From the NCBI RefSeq assembly GCF_012935325.2, contig NZ_JABBYG020000001.1, forward strand, positions 1-64,000: a stretch of 64,000 nt of DNA, written 5' to 3'. A program made the translations under genes and the position numbers. Each line of letters starts with the position of its first letter. Positions within the stretch are counted from its first letter, which is position 1. The notes below the pieces were generated by a model. It searched no databases. It worked only from the letters and a program-made list of their open reading frames with translations, and was not told where the DNA came from. Positions 1 to 8,828 of the stretch are shown in pieces. This DNA is from Paenibacillus sp. PL91 (GTDB lineage: Bacteria > Bacillota > Bacilli > Paenibacillales > Paenibacillaceae).

Positions 1-469
1 GACCGTTCAGATTTCCATAGAGCGTTGTAATCAGACGGAAAATCAAGCTATTCTATGAAAACCTGATTTATGGGGGCCCAGACTCCGGAATTAGGGGGCC
101 TAGCCGTTTCTCCCGCTAATTTTCTGCTTTCTATTGAATGAGAGCGAAATTCCTGGTTTTAACAGGAGATTTCCAGTTAATTGAATTATTCGTCGACGTA
201 TCAAAAAATTAGAGGGACAATTTCCTGTTAATTCATATTCAACTGCGAGGGGAATGACCAATTGGTTTGGGAGTCTATACAGTCTTAACAGTTTAGTGGT
301 TTAATTGCTTCCTTATCTAAAATGAATAGGGACAAGTTAATGTTACTTTTGTTCGACTGCAAGGGGGTAGGGGGGAGGTTGACGGAGTAGATCATTCCAA
401 CGAATAATTTTATGTTAATCCTGTTCGTCTTCAAGGTAGGACAAGATAACGATATACGATTTCCGCAAA
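1..469. other. Gene-free leader stretch with repeat family A
   Basis: No convincing gene lies here. The only open frames lack a ribosome binding site and cross a transcript end. Bases about 107-275 resemble 58272-58425: both hold a CTCC-CGCTAATTTT or CTCC-TGTTAATTTT segment, then TTTCCAGTTAA, then TTTCCTGTTA, in the same order and at similar spacing. I read this as an interspersed intergenic repeat (family A). The stretch ends at the terminator of the LacI gene. Confidence 0.5.
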
Positions 470-508
470 GAAAAAAACGAGCCTCAGAAGCGATTCTAAC
501 GGCTCGTT
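470..508 (-). terminator. Terminator of the LacI-family gene
   Basis: The arms AACGAGCC and GGCTCGTT enclose an inner AGAA/TTCT stem. Read on the minus strand the hairpin is followed by a run of T (bases 470-477 are A on the plus strand). It lies about 20 bases past the stop of the LacI-family gene. The 33-base hairpin is about 29/33 identical to the one at 58462-58494. Confidence 0.8.
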
Positions 509-528
509 TCATTATGCAAGCGGCAGCA

Positions 529-1551
529 TCACTTAAGCTGCACGATTTCCTTCACCGACCTGCGGATCAACAGGTCCGCCGGCAGTACGATCTTTTTCCA
601 CGGAAGCACCGTTTCGCGCTCTTGAATGCGCTCCACGAGCATTTGCATGCCCATGTAGCCGAATTGGTAAGCCTGCTGGGCGGCAACGGTCAAGAAGGGC
701 TCAACCTCCGAATAAGGTCCAAGATCATCGAAGCAAACGATCGACATATCCTCGGGCACACGCAATCCCCGGTCGCGCAGCAGCCTTAATATTTCGACGG
801 CAAGCACGTTGTTGCCCGCCACGATAGCGGTAGGAGCAGGCGCCAGCTGATCCAGCCACTCGCCCATTTCGGTCAAATCATTTAACGGCCCGAAGCTCGT
901 CTCAAATACATAACGCTCATCATACGCCAAATCATTGAGCTTCAGCCCATCCTGATAGCCCTGCAGCCGCAGGCGCGCGCTGGAGATGGAGGGGGAGCCG
1001 TTCACCATAGCAATCGTGCGATGGCCTTGCGAGGCAAGATGCTCCACGAGGCGTCTCGCTCCATCCTTGCTGTCCCCAAGCACAATGTCGCAATCGACGC
1101 CGGGCACCTCGCGGTCAAGCAGCACGAACGGTACGTTATGCTTGCGCAGCGACACCAAATGAGGCAGCGAAGGATCGCCGGCAGGCGCAACCAGAACGCC
1201 GTCGACGCGCGTTGTCAAAATCGTCGTCACATAATCGGATTCCTTCTCTAAGCTTTCATCGCTGTTGCCGAACAGCAGGCGGTAGCCGGAGCGCTTGGCT
1301 GCATCCTCGGCACCGCGGGCGAGCGTCGTATAGAACGGGTTCATAATATCGGTTATGAGCAGAAAAAGCAGCTTTGTCTGCTGGAGCACGAGGCTGCGCG
1401 CCGTTTGATTGGGCACATAGCCAAGCTCCTCCATGACGCGTTTTACCTTTGCTCTTGTTTTCTCGCTTATTTTGCCAGTGTTATTGATAACTCTGGAGAC
1501 GGTCATAGCGGATACGCTAGCCTTGGCCGCTACATCATAAATCGTTACCAT
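529..1551 (-). CDS. LacI-family transcriptional regulator, probable fucose operon repressor
   Basis: A 340-residue LacI/GalR-family repressor. Residues 2-24 form the N-terminal helix-turn-helix (YDVAAKASVSAMTVSRVINN), followed by the hinge (YVPNQTARSL) and a periplasmic-binding-like sensor domain from about residue 60 to 335 (for example LLFLLITDIMNPFY and PEDMSIVCFDD). The ATG at 1551 has the Shine-Dalgarno AAGGGG at 1560-1565. It is divergent from the L-fucose isomerase gene, and two similar palindromes in the shared intergenic region (TTATCGCTAA and TTATCGGTAA) are good operator candidates. One overlaps the +1 region of fucI and the other overlaps its own ribosome binding site, so it probably represses both directions. 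Fucose or an intermediate as effector is inferred from context only. Confidence 0.85.
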   Translation of the reverse strand: MVTIYDVAAKASVSAMTVSRVINNTGKISEKTRAKVKRVMEELGYVPNQTARSLVLQQTKLLFLLITDIMNPFYTTLARGAEDAAKRSGYRLLFGNSDESLEKESDYVTTILTTRVDGVLVAPAGDPSLPHLVSLRKHNVPFVLLDREVPGVDCDIVLGDSKDGARRLVEHLASQGHRTIAMVNGSPSISSARLRLQGYQDGLKLNDLAYDERYVFETSFGPLNDLTEMGEWLDQLAPAPTAIVAGNNVLAVEILRLLRDRGLRVPEDMSIVCFDDLGPYSEVEPFLTVAAQQAYQFGYMGMQMLVERIQERETVLPWKKIVLPADLLIRRSVKEIVQLK

Positions 1552-1563
1552 TTCTTTGTCCCC

Positions 1564-1573
1564 TTATCGCTAA
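1564..1573. promoter_or_regulatory. LacI-type half-palindromic operator, lacI side
   Basis: TTATCGCTAA matches TTATCGGTAA at 1639-1648 in 9 of 10 positions and carries the central CG typical of LacI-family operators. It overlaps the Shine-Dalgarno of the LacI-family gene. The centres are 75 bases apart, which would allow looping. Confidence 0.5.
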
Positions 1574-1605
1574 ATCATAGTTTCTATCATACAGAAAAGT
1601 AGTCA

Positions 1606-1634
1606 TTGACAGCAACCTTTTTTATTGTTATTTT
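1606..1634 (+). promoter_or_regulatory. Predicted sigma-A promoter of the fucose operon
   Basis: TTGACA (1606-1611), a 17-base spacer, then TATTTT (1629-1634). The operator at 1638-1649 would cover the start of transcription. Confidence 0.6.
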
Positions 1635-1637
1635 GGG

Positions 1638-1649
1638 GTTATCGGTAAC
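1638..1649. promoter_or_regulatory. LacI-type operator overlapping fucI transcription start
   Basis: GTTATCGGTAAC is a near-perfect 12-base palindrome with a CG centre, immediately after the predicted -10 of fucI. This is the classical position for repression by the divergent LacI-family protein. Confidence 0.6.
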
Positions 1650-1678
1650 ATTATTATAACCTAATGGAGGTTTTATTC

Positions 1679-3469
1679 ATGACGGACACAAACTTGCGTT
1701 TCCAAAGCGGATTTCCAAAAATCGGCATTCGCCCTACCATTGACGGCAGACGGAAAGGGGTTCGCGAATCATTAGAGGAGCAAACAATGAACATGGCAAT
1801 CGCGACTGCGAAGCTGTTATCGGAGCATTTGCGCTACCCGAACGGCGAGCCTGTTGAATGTGTCATTGCGGACAGCTGTATTGGCGGAGTGTCTGAAGCG
1901 GCGGCATGCGCCGATAAATTTGCCAAATCAGGAGTAGGGGTATCGATAACGGTTACGCCTTGCTGGTGCTACGGTACCGAAACGATGGATATGGATCCTT
2001 CCATTCCGAAAGCGGTATGGGGCTTCAATGGGACAGAGCGCCCAGGCGCAGTATACTTAGCGGCGGTATTGTCCGGCTATGCGCAAAAAGGGCTTCCGGC
2101 GTTCGGCATTTATGGCGAGCATGTGCAGGATGCAGGCGACACTTCCATTCCGTTTGATGTGAAAGACAAGCTGCTCGGTTTTGCCAAAGCGGCTCTTGCT
2201 GTAGCGTACATGCGCGGCAAATCGTACTTATCGATGGGCTCGGTTTCGATGGGCATCGCAGGTTCAATCGTAAACGACGCGTTTTTCCAAGAGTATCTCG
2301 GCATGCGTACCGAATATATTGACATGACTGAATTTGTACGCCGCATGGAAGAAAACATTTATGATACTGCGGAGTTTGAGAAAGCGCTTACGTGGGTGAA
2401 GGAAAACTGTATTGAAGGCAAGGACAACAATCCATCCCATCTTCAAACCTCGAGAGAGCAGAAGGACGCAGACTGGGAAACGGTTGTTAAAATGACGCAA
2501 ATTGCCCGTGACCTCATGGTCGGCAATCCAAGGCTCGCGGAGCTTGGCTTCGGCGAGGAGGCAGGCGGCCACAATGCGATCGTTGCAGGCTTTCAAGGCC
2601 AGCGGCAGTGGACGGACCATTTTCCAAACGGCGATTTCATGGAAACGCTGCTCAATTCCTCCTACGACTGGAACGGAATCCGTGCTCCTTATATGGTGGC
2701 AACGGAGAATGACAGCTTGAACGGCGTGGCGATGCTGTTTGGCAACCTGCTTACGAATACCGCTCAAATTTTCGCGGACGTTCGTACGTACTGGAGCCCT
2801 GAGTCAGTTGAACGCGTAACCGGACATAAGCTCGAGGGAGCAGCAGCGAACGGCCTCCTTCACTTGATTAACTCAGGTTCGGCAACGATGGATGGTACTG
2901 GCGAGCAGACAAGGGACGGCCAGCCGGCTATGAAGCCATTCTGGGAAATCTCTGAGGACGAGGCGCAAAAATGTCTAAATGCTACATCATGGCGTCCGGC
3001 TTCCGTTGAATATTTCCGCGGCGGCGGCTACTCCTCCGATTATTTAACACGCGGCGGCATGCCGATGACGATGTCTCGGATCAACTTGGTAAAAGGCATC
3101 GGTCCGGTGCTTCAAATTGCGGAAGGCTATTCGGTTGATTTGCCGGAGGATGTGCATAACACGCTGGACAATCGTACAGATCCAACGTGGCCTACGACTT
3201 GGTTTGCTCCAATCATTACGGGAGAGGGCGCTTTCCATTCGGTATATGAGGTTATGGACAACTGGGGAGCAAATCACGGCTCGATCAGCTACGGGCATAT
3301 CGGAGCGGATTTAATTACGCTCGCTTCCATGCTTCGGATTCCGGTTAATATGCACAATGTTCCAGAAGAACGCATTTTCCGTCCTAGAGCATGGGGCTTG
3401 TTCGGAACTGCCAATGCGGAGAGTGCGGATTACCGTGCTTGCCAAAATTTCGGGCCTATTTATAAATAA
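1679..3469 (+). CDS. fucI: L-fucose isomerase
   Basis: A 596-residue aldose-ketose isomerase that converts L-fucose to L-fuculose in the cytoplasm (E. coli FucI is 591 residues). The family signature [14 protein letters not shown] is followed by [11 protein letters not shown] and [10 protein letters not shown]. By alignment from memory with E. coli FucI, metal-binding E337 and D361 correspond to E343 and D367 here, and H528 to H533 ([12 protein letters not shown]). An in-frame ATG at 1664 overlaps the Shine-Dalgarno. The ATG at 1679 sits 8 bases after GGAGG (1666-1670) and is the better start. It is first gene of a four-gene fucose operon. FucI enzymes can also act on D-arabinose, so the substrate could be broader. 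Confidence 0.95.
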   Translation: MTDTNLRFQSGFPKIGIRPTIDGRRKGVRESLEEQTMNMAIATAKLLSEHLRYPNGEPVECVIADSCIGGVSEAAACADKFAKSGVGVSITVTPCWCYGTETMDMDPSIPKAVWGFNGTERPGAVYLAAVLSGYAQKGLPAFGIYGEHVQDAGDTSIPFDVKDKLLGFAKAALAVAYMRGKSYLSMGSVSMGIAGSIVNDAFFQEYLGMRTEYIDMTEFVRRMEENIYDTAEFEKALTWVKENCIEGKDNNPSHLQTSREQKDADWETVVKMTQIARDLMVGNPRLAELGFGEEAGGHNAIVAGFQGQRQWTDHFPNGDFMETLLNSSYDWNGIRAPYMVATENDSLNGVAMLFGNLLTNTAQIFADVRTYWSPESVERVTGHKLEGAAANGLLHLINSGSATMDGTGEQTRDGQPAMKPFWEISEDEAQKCLNATSWRPASVEYFRGGGYSSDYLTRGGMPMTMSRINLVKGIGPVLQIAEGYSVDLPEDVHNTLDNRTDPTWPTTWFAPIITGEGAFHSVYEVMDNWGANHGSISYGHIGADLITLASMLRIPVNMHNVPEERIFRPRAWGLFGTANAESADYRACQNFGPIYK

Positions 3470-3484
3470 ATTGGAGGTTTTACA

Positions 3485-4144
3485 ATGAGCAGCACAGACA
3501 TTCGCAATGAGCTATGCAAATATGCGCGCAAGACGGTAACGAACAAGCTGGTCGTAGGGCCAGGCGGCAACATCAGCGCTAAATTCGAGGGTAAAATGTA
3601 CCTTTCTCCAAGCGGCTTCGCCCTTGATGAAGTAGAGCCGCATCAATGGGTCGAGGTGGATATCGAGACGGGTGAAATGACGGATATCGGCCTTCGTCCG
3701 TCCTCAGAGGTGCTGATGCATCTTTATGCGTATCGCGCCAACCCGGATATCGGGGCAATCGTGCACACGCATCCGCCTTATTGCATCGCCTTCACATTAG
3801 TTGAGCAGGAGCTGCCGATTATGTTCCCGGACCAAGCGGCGCTCGTAGGCAAAACCGTTTACGTACCGTATGTTCTTCCTACGACGGATAAGCTCGCAGA
3901 CGCTTATGTAGCGAAAGTGAATGAAGCAAGCTCCGTGTTGCTCGGCAATCACGGCCTTGTGACATCGGGCCGCAATTTGCGCGAAGCGTATTACCGGACT
4001 GAGGTTGTCGAGGAAAGCACTAAAATATATTTGATCGCCAAAGCGATTCGCGAGCCAAAGGTGCTTACGAAGGAAGAGTTCGAAGAAATCGCATCGCTTG
4101 AAAGCGAAGCGTACCGGATCGAATTGCTGCAAAAGATGAAGTAA
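3485..4144 (+). CDS. fucA: L-fuculose-1-phosphate aldolase (class II)
   Basis: A 219-residue zinc class II aldolase that splits L-fuculose 1-phosphate into DHAP and L-lactaldehyde. The zinc ligands are visible: E75 (SSEVLMHLY), H94 and H96 (VHTHPPY) and H156 (LLGNHGLVTSG), matching E73, H92, H94 and H155 of E. coli FucA. The phosphate-binding GGNIS lies near residue 28. It starts 15 bases after fucI stops, with GGAGG upstream. AraD-type epimerases share this fold, but linkage to fucI and the E-HxH-H pattern favour the aldolase. Confidence 0.92.
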   Translation: MSSTDIRNELCKYARKTVTNKLVVGPGGNISAKFEGKMYLSPSGFALDEVEPHQWVEVDIETGEMTDIGLRPSSEVLMHLYAYRANPDIGAIVHTHPPYCIAFTLVEQELPIMFPDQAALVGKTVYVPYVLPTTDKLADAYVAKVNEASSVLLGNHGLVTSGRNLREAYYRTEVVEESTKIYLIAKAIREPKVLTKEEFEEIASLESEAYRIELLQKMK

Positions 4145-4147
4145 GCG

Positions 4148-4178
4148 GCTGGCGCCATCATGGCGCTAGCTTTTACGT
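4148..4178 (+). terminator. Intercistronic hairpin between fucA and the kinase gene
   Basis: The 11-base arms GCTGGCGCCAT and ATGGCGCTAGC, with a one-base centre and one G-U pair, are followed by TTTTA. It lies inside the operon, so it is more likely an attenuating or RNA-processing hairpin than a full stop. It could set the kinase level below the isomerase and aldolase levels. Confidence 0.5.
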
Positions 4179-4195
4179 AAAGGAGGCTTTAGGGC

Positions 4196-5701
4196 ATGAC
4201 GAAGCTTGCGACCGTGCTCGCCTTCGATTTAGGCGCAAGCAGCGGCAGGGCATTAATCGGCGAGCTGCTGCCTGATGAGGCAAGCGGGCAAAAGAAGCTG
4301 AAGGTAACGGAAATTCATCGTTTTCCGAATCAGCCGATCGCCGTTGGCGGGCATTTGCACTGGGATATATTGCGCCTCTTGCAGGAGCTGAAGATTGCTA
4401 TTCGCAAAGCCTTCCAAGAAGGCTTCGCTCCACAAACGTTTGGCATTGACACATGGGGCGTCGATTTTGGGTTATTGGATGCCAATGGGGAGCTTCTGGG
4501 CAACCCTTATCATTACCGCGATCCGCAAACGGAGGGGATCATTGAAGAGCTGAACGAGCTTATTGGCAAAGACCGCTTGTATGAGCAAGGCGGCTTGCAG
4601 TTTATGCCCTTCAATACGATCAATCAGCTGTATGCGATGAAAAAAGCGGCGTCTCCTAAGCTTGCAGCGGGAACCACGCTGCTGCTCACACCGGATTTGC
4701 TTGCTTATTTTCTGACTGGCGAGAAGGTGTGCGAGTTTACAATGGCGACTACCACGCAGCTCTATCAGCCAAAGGAGCAGCAGTGGAACAGGGAGCTTAT
4801 GGAGCAGCTCGGCATTCCGAGCCATTTATTTATAGAGCCGATTCATCCTGGTACGAAGGTGGGGATGCTAACGCCAGACGTGTGTGCAGAGCTTGATGTA
4901 CCGCCCATTATGGCGGTAGCGGTTGGCACGCATGATACGGAATCAGCGGTTGCAGCTGTTCCGGCAGCAGGCGAAGCCGCATTTGCTTATCTCGTCTGCG
5001 GCACTTGGTCGCTGCTTGGAACGGAGCTTCCAGGACCGCTCGTTACGCCGGAGGCACTGGCGCTCGATTTCTCTAACGAAGGCGGGGTCGGGGGAACGTA
5101 CCAGCTGCTCAAAAACATTATGGGCTTGTGGATATTGCAGGAATGCAAGCGGGAATGGGAGGAGCAAGGCAACGATTGGTCGTTTGCTGAAATCGTTGTG
5201 CAAGCGGAACGCGCCGAGCCGTTCCGCAGCTTCATTCATCCCGACGATCCGTCCTTCTATGCGCCGTCTGGCATGATTGGCCGCATTCAAACCTATTGCC
5301 GCCAAACGTCGCAGCCGGTTCCACAGACGGTAGGCGAAATCGCAAGATGTATATTAGAAAGCCTTGCGCTCAGATACCGTCAGGCGTTAACACAGATGGA
5401 AGCTTTAACGGAACAGTCATTCAACGGCCTGCATATGGTTGGCGGCGGCATTCAAAATGAGCTGCTGTGCAGGCTAACGGCAAACGCGATTGGCCGTCCT
5501 GTATGGACGGGGCCAGTGGAAGCGAGTGCGATTGGCAACATGCTCATGCAGCTCGTAGCGCTGGGTGAGTGTGCCAATTTGCAGGATGCACGCCGGCTTG
5601 TCGCAGCGTCATTCCCTATCGATGAATATGCCCCTGAGCAAACGATGGAATGGAATATGGCATTTGTGTCGTTTGAGCGGTTAACCGAGGTAATGAAATA
5701 G
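4196..5701 (+). CDS. FGGY-family kinase (rhamnulokinase/fuculokinase type)
   Basis: A 501-residue FGGY carbohydrate kinase. The N-terminal ATPase motif FDLGASSGRALIG (about residues 10-22), the catalytic-region motif GIDTWGVDFG (about 82-91) and the C-terminal HMVGGGIQNELL (about 414-425) are all present. In this operon it should phosphorylate L-fuculose, yet its sequence pattern is RhaB-like: it shares long stretches with the rhamnulokinase at 35116 (SSGRAL, HWDILRLL versus QWDILRLL, GNPYHYRD, GLWILQEC). L-fuculose and L-rhamnulose differ in stereochemistry, so the specificity has probably shifted after duplication. Shine-Dalgarno AAAGGAGG lies just upstream. Confidence 0.88.
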   Translation: MTKLATVLAFDLGASSGRALIGELLPDEASGQKKLKVTEIHRFPNQPIAVGGHLHWDILRLLQELKIAIRKAFQEGFAPQTFGIDTWGVDFGLLDANGELLGNPYHYRDPQTEGIIEELNELIGKDRLYEQGGLQFMPFNTINQLYAMKKAASPKLAAGTTLLLTPDLLAYFLTGEKVCEFTMATTTQLYQPKEQQWNRELMEQLGIPSHLFIEPIHPGTKVGMLTPDVCAELDVPPIMAVAVGTHDTESAVAAVPAAGEAAFAYLVCGTWSLLGTELPGPLVTPEALALDFSNEGGVGGTYQLLKNIMGLWILQECKREWEEQGNDWSFAEIVVQAERAEPFRSFIHPDDPSFYAPSGMIGRIQTYCRQTSQPVPQTVGEIARCILESLALRYRQALTQMEALTEQSFNGLHMVGGGIQNELLCRLTANAIGRPVWTGPVEASAIGNMLMQLVALGECANLQDARRLVAASFPIDEYAPEQTMEWNMAFVSFERLTEVMK

Positions 5702-5748
5702 CGATTATTTATTACGATTGAATGTAGAAAAGAAAGGACGAGGCACGC

Positions 5749-6183
5749 ATGCTGATCGGCATATCGAAATTGATTTCCCCTGAACTGCTTAAGGTGCTCA
5801 GTGAAATGGGCCACAGCGACGAAATCGTACTGGCAGACGGCAACTTTCCGGGGGCAAGCCATGCACAGCGCCTTATCCGCGCCGATGGGCATCATGTGCC
5901 TGAACTGCTAGAAGCAATACTGCGCTTGTTCCCGCTCGACCAATACGTCGAGAAGCCAGCTGCGCTTATGCAGGTTGTTGCCGGAGATACGGTGGAAACG
6001 CCGATTTGGGAGCAATACCGTTCAATCATCGAACAGCGCACGGGTCTCTCGGAGCCCTTCGAGCAGGTGGAGCGCTTCGCATTCTATGAGCGGGCAAAGA
6101 AGGCTTACGCAGTCATTGCTACAGGCGAGAGCGCGCTTTACGCCAATCTTATTTTGAAGAAGGGCGTTATTACTGATAGCTAG
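5749..6183 (+). CDS. fucU: L-fucose mutarotase, RbsD/FucU family
   Basis: A 144-residue RbsD/FucU-fold protein that interconverts the anomers of L-fucose so that the isomerase receives its preferred form. Family features visible are the N-terminal LLKVLSEMGHSDEIVLADGNFP (here residues about 13-34, with the conserved His and Asp) and the C-terminal FYERAKKAYAVIATGE (about 107-122). FucU is about 140 residues, matching the length. It is last in the operon, 47 bases after the kinase, with its own AAAGGA-type Shine-Dalgarno, and a strong terminator follows. No fucose permease or lactaldehyde reductase is encoded in the operon. Confidence 0.9.
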   Translation: MLIGISKLISPELLKVLSEMGHSDEIVLADGNFPGASHAQRLIRADGHHVPELLEAILRLFPLDQYVEKPAALMQVVAGDTVETPIWEQYRSIIEQRTGLSEPFEQVERFAFYERAKKAYAVIATGESALYANLILKKGVITDS

Positions 6184-6204
6184 ACTATACGAATACTGAT
6201 TAGG

Positions 6205-6245
6205 AAAAAGACTGCCTAGCGGATAAAGCCGAGGCAGTCTTTTTC
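6205..6245 (+). terminator. Terminator of the fucose operon
   Basis: AAAAAGACTGCCT pairs with AGGCAGTCTTTTT around a 14-base loop, 24 bases after the fucU stop. Confidence 0.85.
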
Positions 6246-6325
6246 CACATATGTAACATATTGGTGTTCGTTTGCGTTATAAGAGACATATACTTGTTAT
6301 CGTTGACTAATAGGAGGTATCTGCT

Positions 6326-7225
6326 CTGAAAAAAAAGAGATTGTATCCCGTGCTCATTTTTGTTGCATTACTCATTATCCTTAAAGACCATACGGGGACA
6401 TCATTAGGTGATCGCATGTTAAACACATTTGGATTATCTTCATGGACAAACATTGATCATACCGGTTTTTATCTCCCAGGGATCATTGGCATTACTCTGT
6501 TTTTCGTCGCTGTTATTTTAACGCGCAGAGCATATCGTTCTAAAGGTAAAGAATTCCGTAATCAAATGATTATCGGCTGCATCTTGCTCATATGGTTGTT
6601 CCCGTTTGCTTCGGAGAAAAGCCTCTTTCTACTTCTATATCATACATCCTCAGTAGAGAAGATCGATTATTCCATAAAAAATAATAAGTGTACATTCAAC
6701 GGGAAAGAGAATGATGTAATAGCGAGCTGCTCAGTTACCGTATATAATTACGGCAAAGCGGAAAGCGTGTCTATAAGACCTCTTATAAATGAACCACCTG
6801 CTGAAGTGGTATTTGATGCTAAAGTCATTTCTATCTCTCCCCACAGAGCGGTTAAGCTGAACGCTGATTTTGTTGGCACGCAAAAAAATGGCAGCGGCTT
6901 ATCAGGATATAGTGAAGAAATGGAATTTGAACTAACGACTCCAGCCCCGGAAAATGCAACTTATGACGCTGTGAAAATGCGTGAAATTGCTTGGCATTCC
7001 TTATTGAAAGAAGAGAAAGTGACGGTTATTAATGATTGGTATTCGGCTGAAGTTACACCATCTAAGTGGGAAAGTATACCTTCCAATAGGGATGGGAAAA
7101 CAAAGAATGAAAATCAAATCGTCCGCGTTATTTTCAAAACGGATCAAGATCCTTTCCTTGGACCGATCGGCATTTATATCGATGCACAAACCGAAGCGAT
7201 CGTAGGCTACAATTTTAGACACTAG
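6326..7225 (+). CDS. Conserved-type membrane protein with extracellular domain; probable CTG start
   Basis: I do not recognise a family. The product would be 299 residues with three hydrophobic segments (about residues 6-20, 48-68 and 82-104), then a roughly 190-residue hydrophilic part ending in a GPIGIYIDAQTEAIVGYN segment. The first ATG-like start in the frame is TTG at 6341, which lies 23 bases from the Shine-Dalgarno GGAGG (6313-6317). CTG at 6326 is 8 bases from it and adds MKKKR, a typical positive N-terminus before the first membrane segment, so I prefer CTG. It is a single gene, flanked by the fucose terminator and a bidirectional terminator at 7241. Base composition is slightly more A+T-rich than its neighbours. 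Confidence 0.65.
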   Translation: MKKKRLYPVLIFVALLIILKDHTGTSLGDRMLNTFGLSSWTNIDHTGFYLPGIIGITLFFVAVILTRRAYRSKGKEFRNQMIIGCILLIWLFPFASEKSLFLLLYHTSSVEKIDYSIKNNKCTFNGKENDVIASCSVTVYNYGKAESVSIRPLINEPPAEVVFDAKVISISPHRAVKLNADFVGTQKNGSGLSGYSEEMEFELTTPAPENATYDAVKMREIAWHSLLKEEKVTVINDWYSAEVTPSKWESIPSNRDGKTKNENQIVRVIFKTDQDPFLGPIGIYIDAQTEAIVGYNFRH

Positions 7226-7240
7226 TATTGGAGAGAAAAC

Positions 7241-7272
7241 AAAAGGACTTCAAAATTCGAAGTCCTTTTTTT
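7241..7272. terminator. Bidirectional terminator
   Basis: AAAAGGACTTC and GAAGTCCTTTTTTT form a tight stem around a short AAAATTC loop. It serves the membrane-protein gene on the plus strand and the acetyltransferase gene on the minus strand. Confidence 0.85.
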
Positions 7273-7280
7273 GTATTATT

Positions 7281-7832
7281 CTATTTTTCAACAGAGCCTA
7301 TTTTCAAATAATCCTCGCGCAAAATCCCGTAATAAGCGATGTCCTCGTACTGATCCCATTTGCGAAAATGCTGGCGGAAGGTGCCTTCATATTGCATCCC
7401 GGATTTTGTTATCACGCTCGACGAGGCGGGGTTCCTGGTCATGGCTGCGGCATGGATTTTATTAAGCTTCAGCTCCTCGAAGCCGTACTTTATAATGCGC
7501 TTGACTCCTTCGGTAACATAACCTTGGTTCCAGTAGCGTTTTCCCAGCCAATAGCCTAACTCGGCCCGGTCATGCTTTTGATTAATATTCATTCCGATAG
7601 ATCCCATAAAAGTAAGGTCTTCTTTGTTGATAATGGCAAAAGCATAGCCGTCCCCGCCCTGGGCAACCTCATGGCGATGTTGGATAAAAGCAGCGGCAGA
7701 GCCTTTTGGATAGGGATAAGGGATGTTTAACGTGGTGCTGGCAACGTCATAGTCATCGATTAATAATTCCAAAGCTTCAGCATCGCTAGCTTCCAATTGC
7801 CTTATCAGGAGTCTTTCCGTAAACATAGCCAC
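7281..7832 (-). CDS. GNAT-family N-acetyltransferase (RimJ/RimL type)
   Basis: A 183-residue acetyl-CoA-dependent acetyltransferase of the RimJ/RimL/SpeG-like group. It opens with the typical FTERLLIRQLEASDAEAL; the central GSIGMNINQKHDRAELGYWLGKRYWNQGYVTEG carries the acetyl-CoA-binding loop, and NPASSSVITKSGMQYEGTFRQ is the typical C-terminal block. The substrate cannot be read from sequence. Start choice: TTG at 7847 lies inside the Shine-Dalgarno GGAGGG (7840-7845). GTG at 7832 is 7 bases from it and gives MAMFTERLL; ATG at 7826 is the alternative. Confidence 0.85.
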   Translation of the reverse strand: MAMFTERLLIRQLEASDAEALELLIDDYDVASTTLNIPYPYPKGSAAAFIQHRHEVAQGGDGYAFAIINKEDLTFMGSIGMNINQKHDRAELGYWLGKRYWNQGYVTEGVKRIIKYGFEELKLNKIHAAAMTRNPASSSVITKSGMQYEGTFRQHFRKWDQYEDIAYYGILREDYLKIGSVEK

Positions 7833-7906
7833 AAAACATCCCTCCAAACGTAAATTTTAATTAAGTATAAAGGAAATTTTGGAAGTTACAAGAGCTTTAA
7901 GTTGAT

Positions 7907-8764
7907 TTAGTTGGATCGGTACTGGTTGCGGAACGCTTTCGGCTTCGTGCCTGTATGCTTGCTGAAGCAGCGAATGAAATAGGGGAAGGAGCCAAAGCCC
8001 GTATCCTCGGCAATTCTTCCGATCGGCTCATTAGTATGAATGAGCAGCCGCTTAGCCTTTTCGATCCGGTAACGGGTCAAATATTCAAGCGGCGTGCAGC
8101 CGAATGTCTTTTTCATGCAAATGGCAATATAGTTGGGGTGAAAATGCAGCTCCTCCGCCATCAGCTTGTAGCTGAGCGGGTTTTGATAATGGCGACGAAA
8201 GAACAGGGCAGCCGCCTCTGCGATTTGCAAATAGGGATTATCCGCTGCTGCCCCGCTCTCTTCCTGAAGCAGTTGGAGCAGCGTATGAAATAGCTGCTGC
8301 TGCGTCCAGCGGGAATGCAAGGAGGGCTGCTCCTGCAATTGAAGCAGCTCACGCATTTTCTCTTCAACGGCTTGCGGCGTCGGCAGCTTCCCCTGCTTAG
8401 GGAGATGAAAAGGAAAGTATTCGATCTGTGCAAAGGGAAGCTCGTGCTTGGAGAGTGTAAAGGTCTCTTCTTCATTCGTTTCGCTCCACGGACCGACGGT
8501 ATGAAAATGAAGCCAATAGAAGTGGGTCTCCTCGCTGCAGGGCTTCGTCGTCCGGTGCGCTCGGTCGGGGCGCAAGATCGCATAATGGCCGGCTGAGATG
8601 TCGATTTCCCGCTGTTCCTCCTCCATATATAAACAACCGCGCGTTACGACGATTAGATCGAATACGCCAATATTTGAGCGGTCGGCATGTTTGCCGAAGA
8701 CCGGATATGTATCTTCGCCGACTTGCATGAAATGAGGCAGCGGCGGACATATGAATTGGAACAT
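7907..8764 (-). CDS. AraC-family regulator with N-terminal cupin sensor
   Basis: A 285-residue AraC/XylS-type activator. An N-terminal cupin domain (about 20-110, with GHYAILRPDRAHRT and HFYWLHFH) precedes two C-terminal helix-turn-helix motifs (about 185-282: YKLMAEELHFHPNYIAICMKKTFG and IGRIAEDTGFGSFPYFIRCF). ATG at 8764 is preceded by AAGGAG. It is divergent from the GH127-type glycosidase gene at 8955, and the 190-base gap holds a cre-like site. It probably activates that gene in response to an arabinose-type sugar; the effector is inferred. Confidence 0.88.
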   Translation of the reverse strand: MFQFICPPLPHFMQVGEDTYPVFGKHADRSNIGVFDLIVVTRGCLYMEEEQREIDISAGHYAILRPDRAHRTTKPCSEETHFYWLHFHTVGPWSETNEEETFTLSKHELPFAQIEYFPFHLPKQGKLPTPQAVEEKMRELLQLQEQPSLHSRWTQQQLFHTLLQLLQEESGAAADNPYLQIAEAAALFFRRHYQNPLSYKLMAEELHFHPNYIAICMKKTFGCTPLEYLTRYRIEKAKRLLIHTNEPIGRIAEDTGFGSFPYFIRCFSKHTGTKPKAFRNQYRSN

Positions 8765-8828
8765 TCGGGACTCACTCCTTAATGAATCAGTGTCGACTAA
8801 TCATAAATGATTATTGCAGCCAGAGTAA

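Noticed and set aside
285-512. 75-codon minus-strand frame
   Set aside because: It crosses the LacI gene terminator and reads into A/T-rich repeat sequence; composition is not coding-like.
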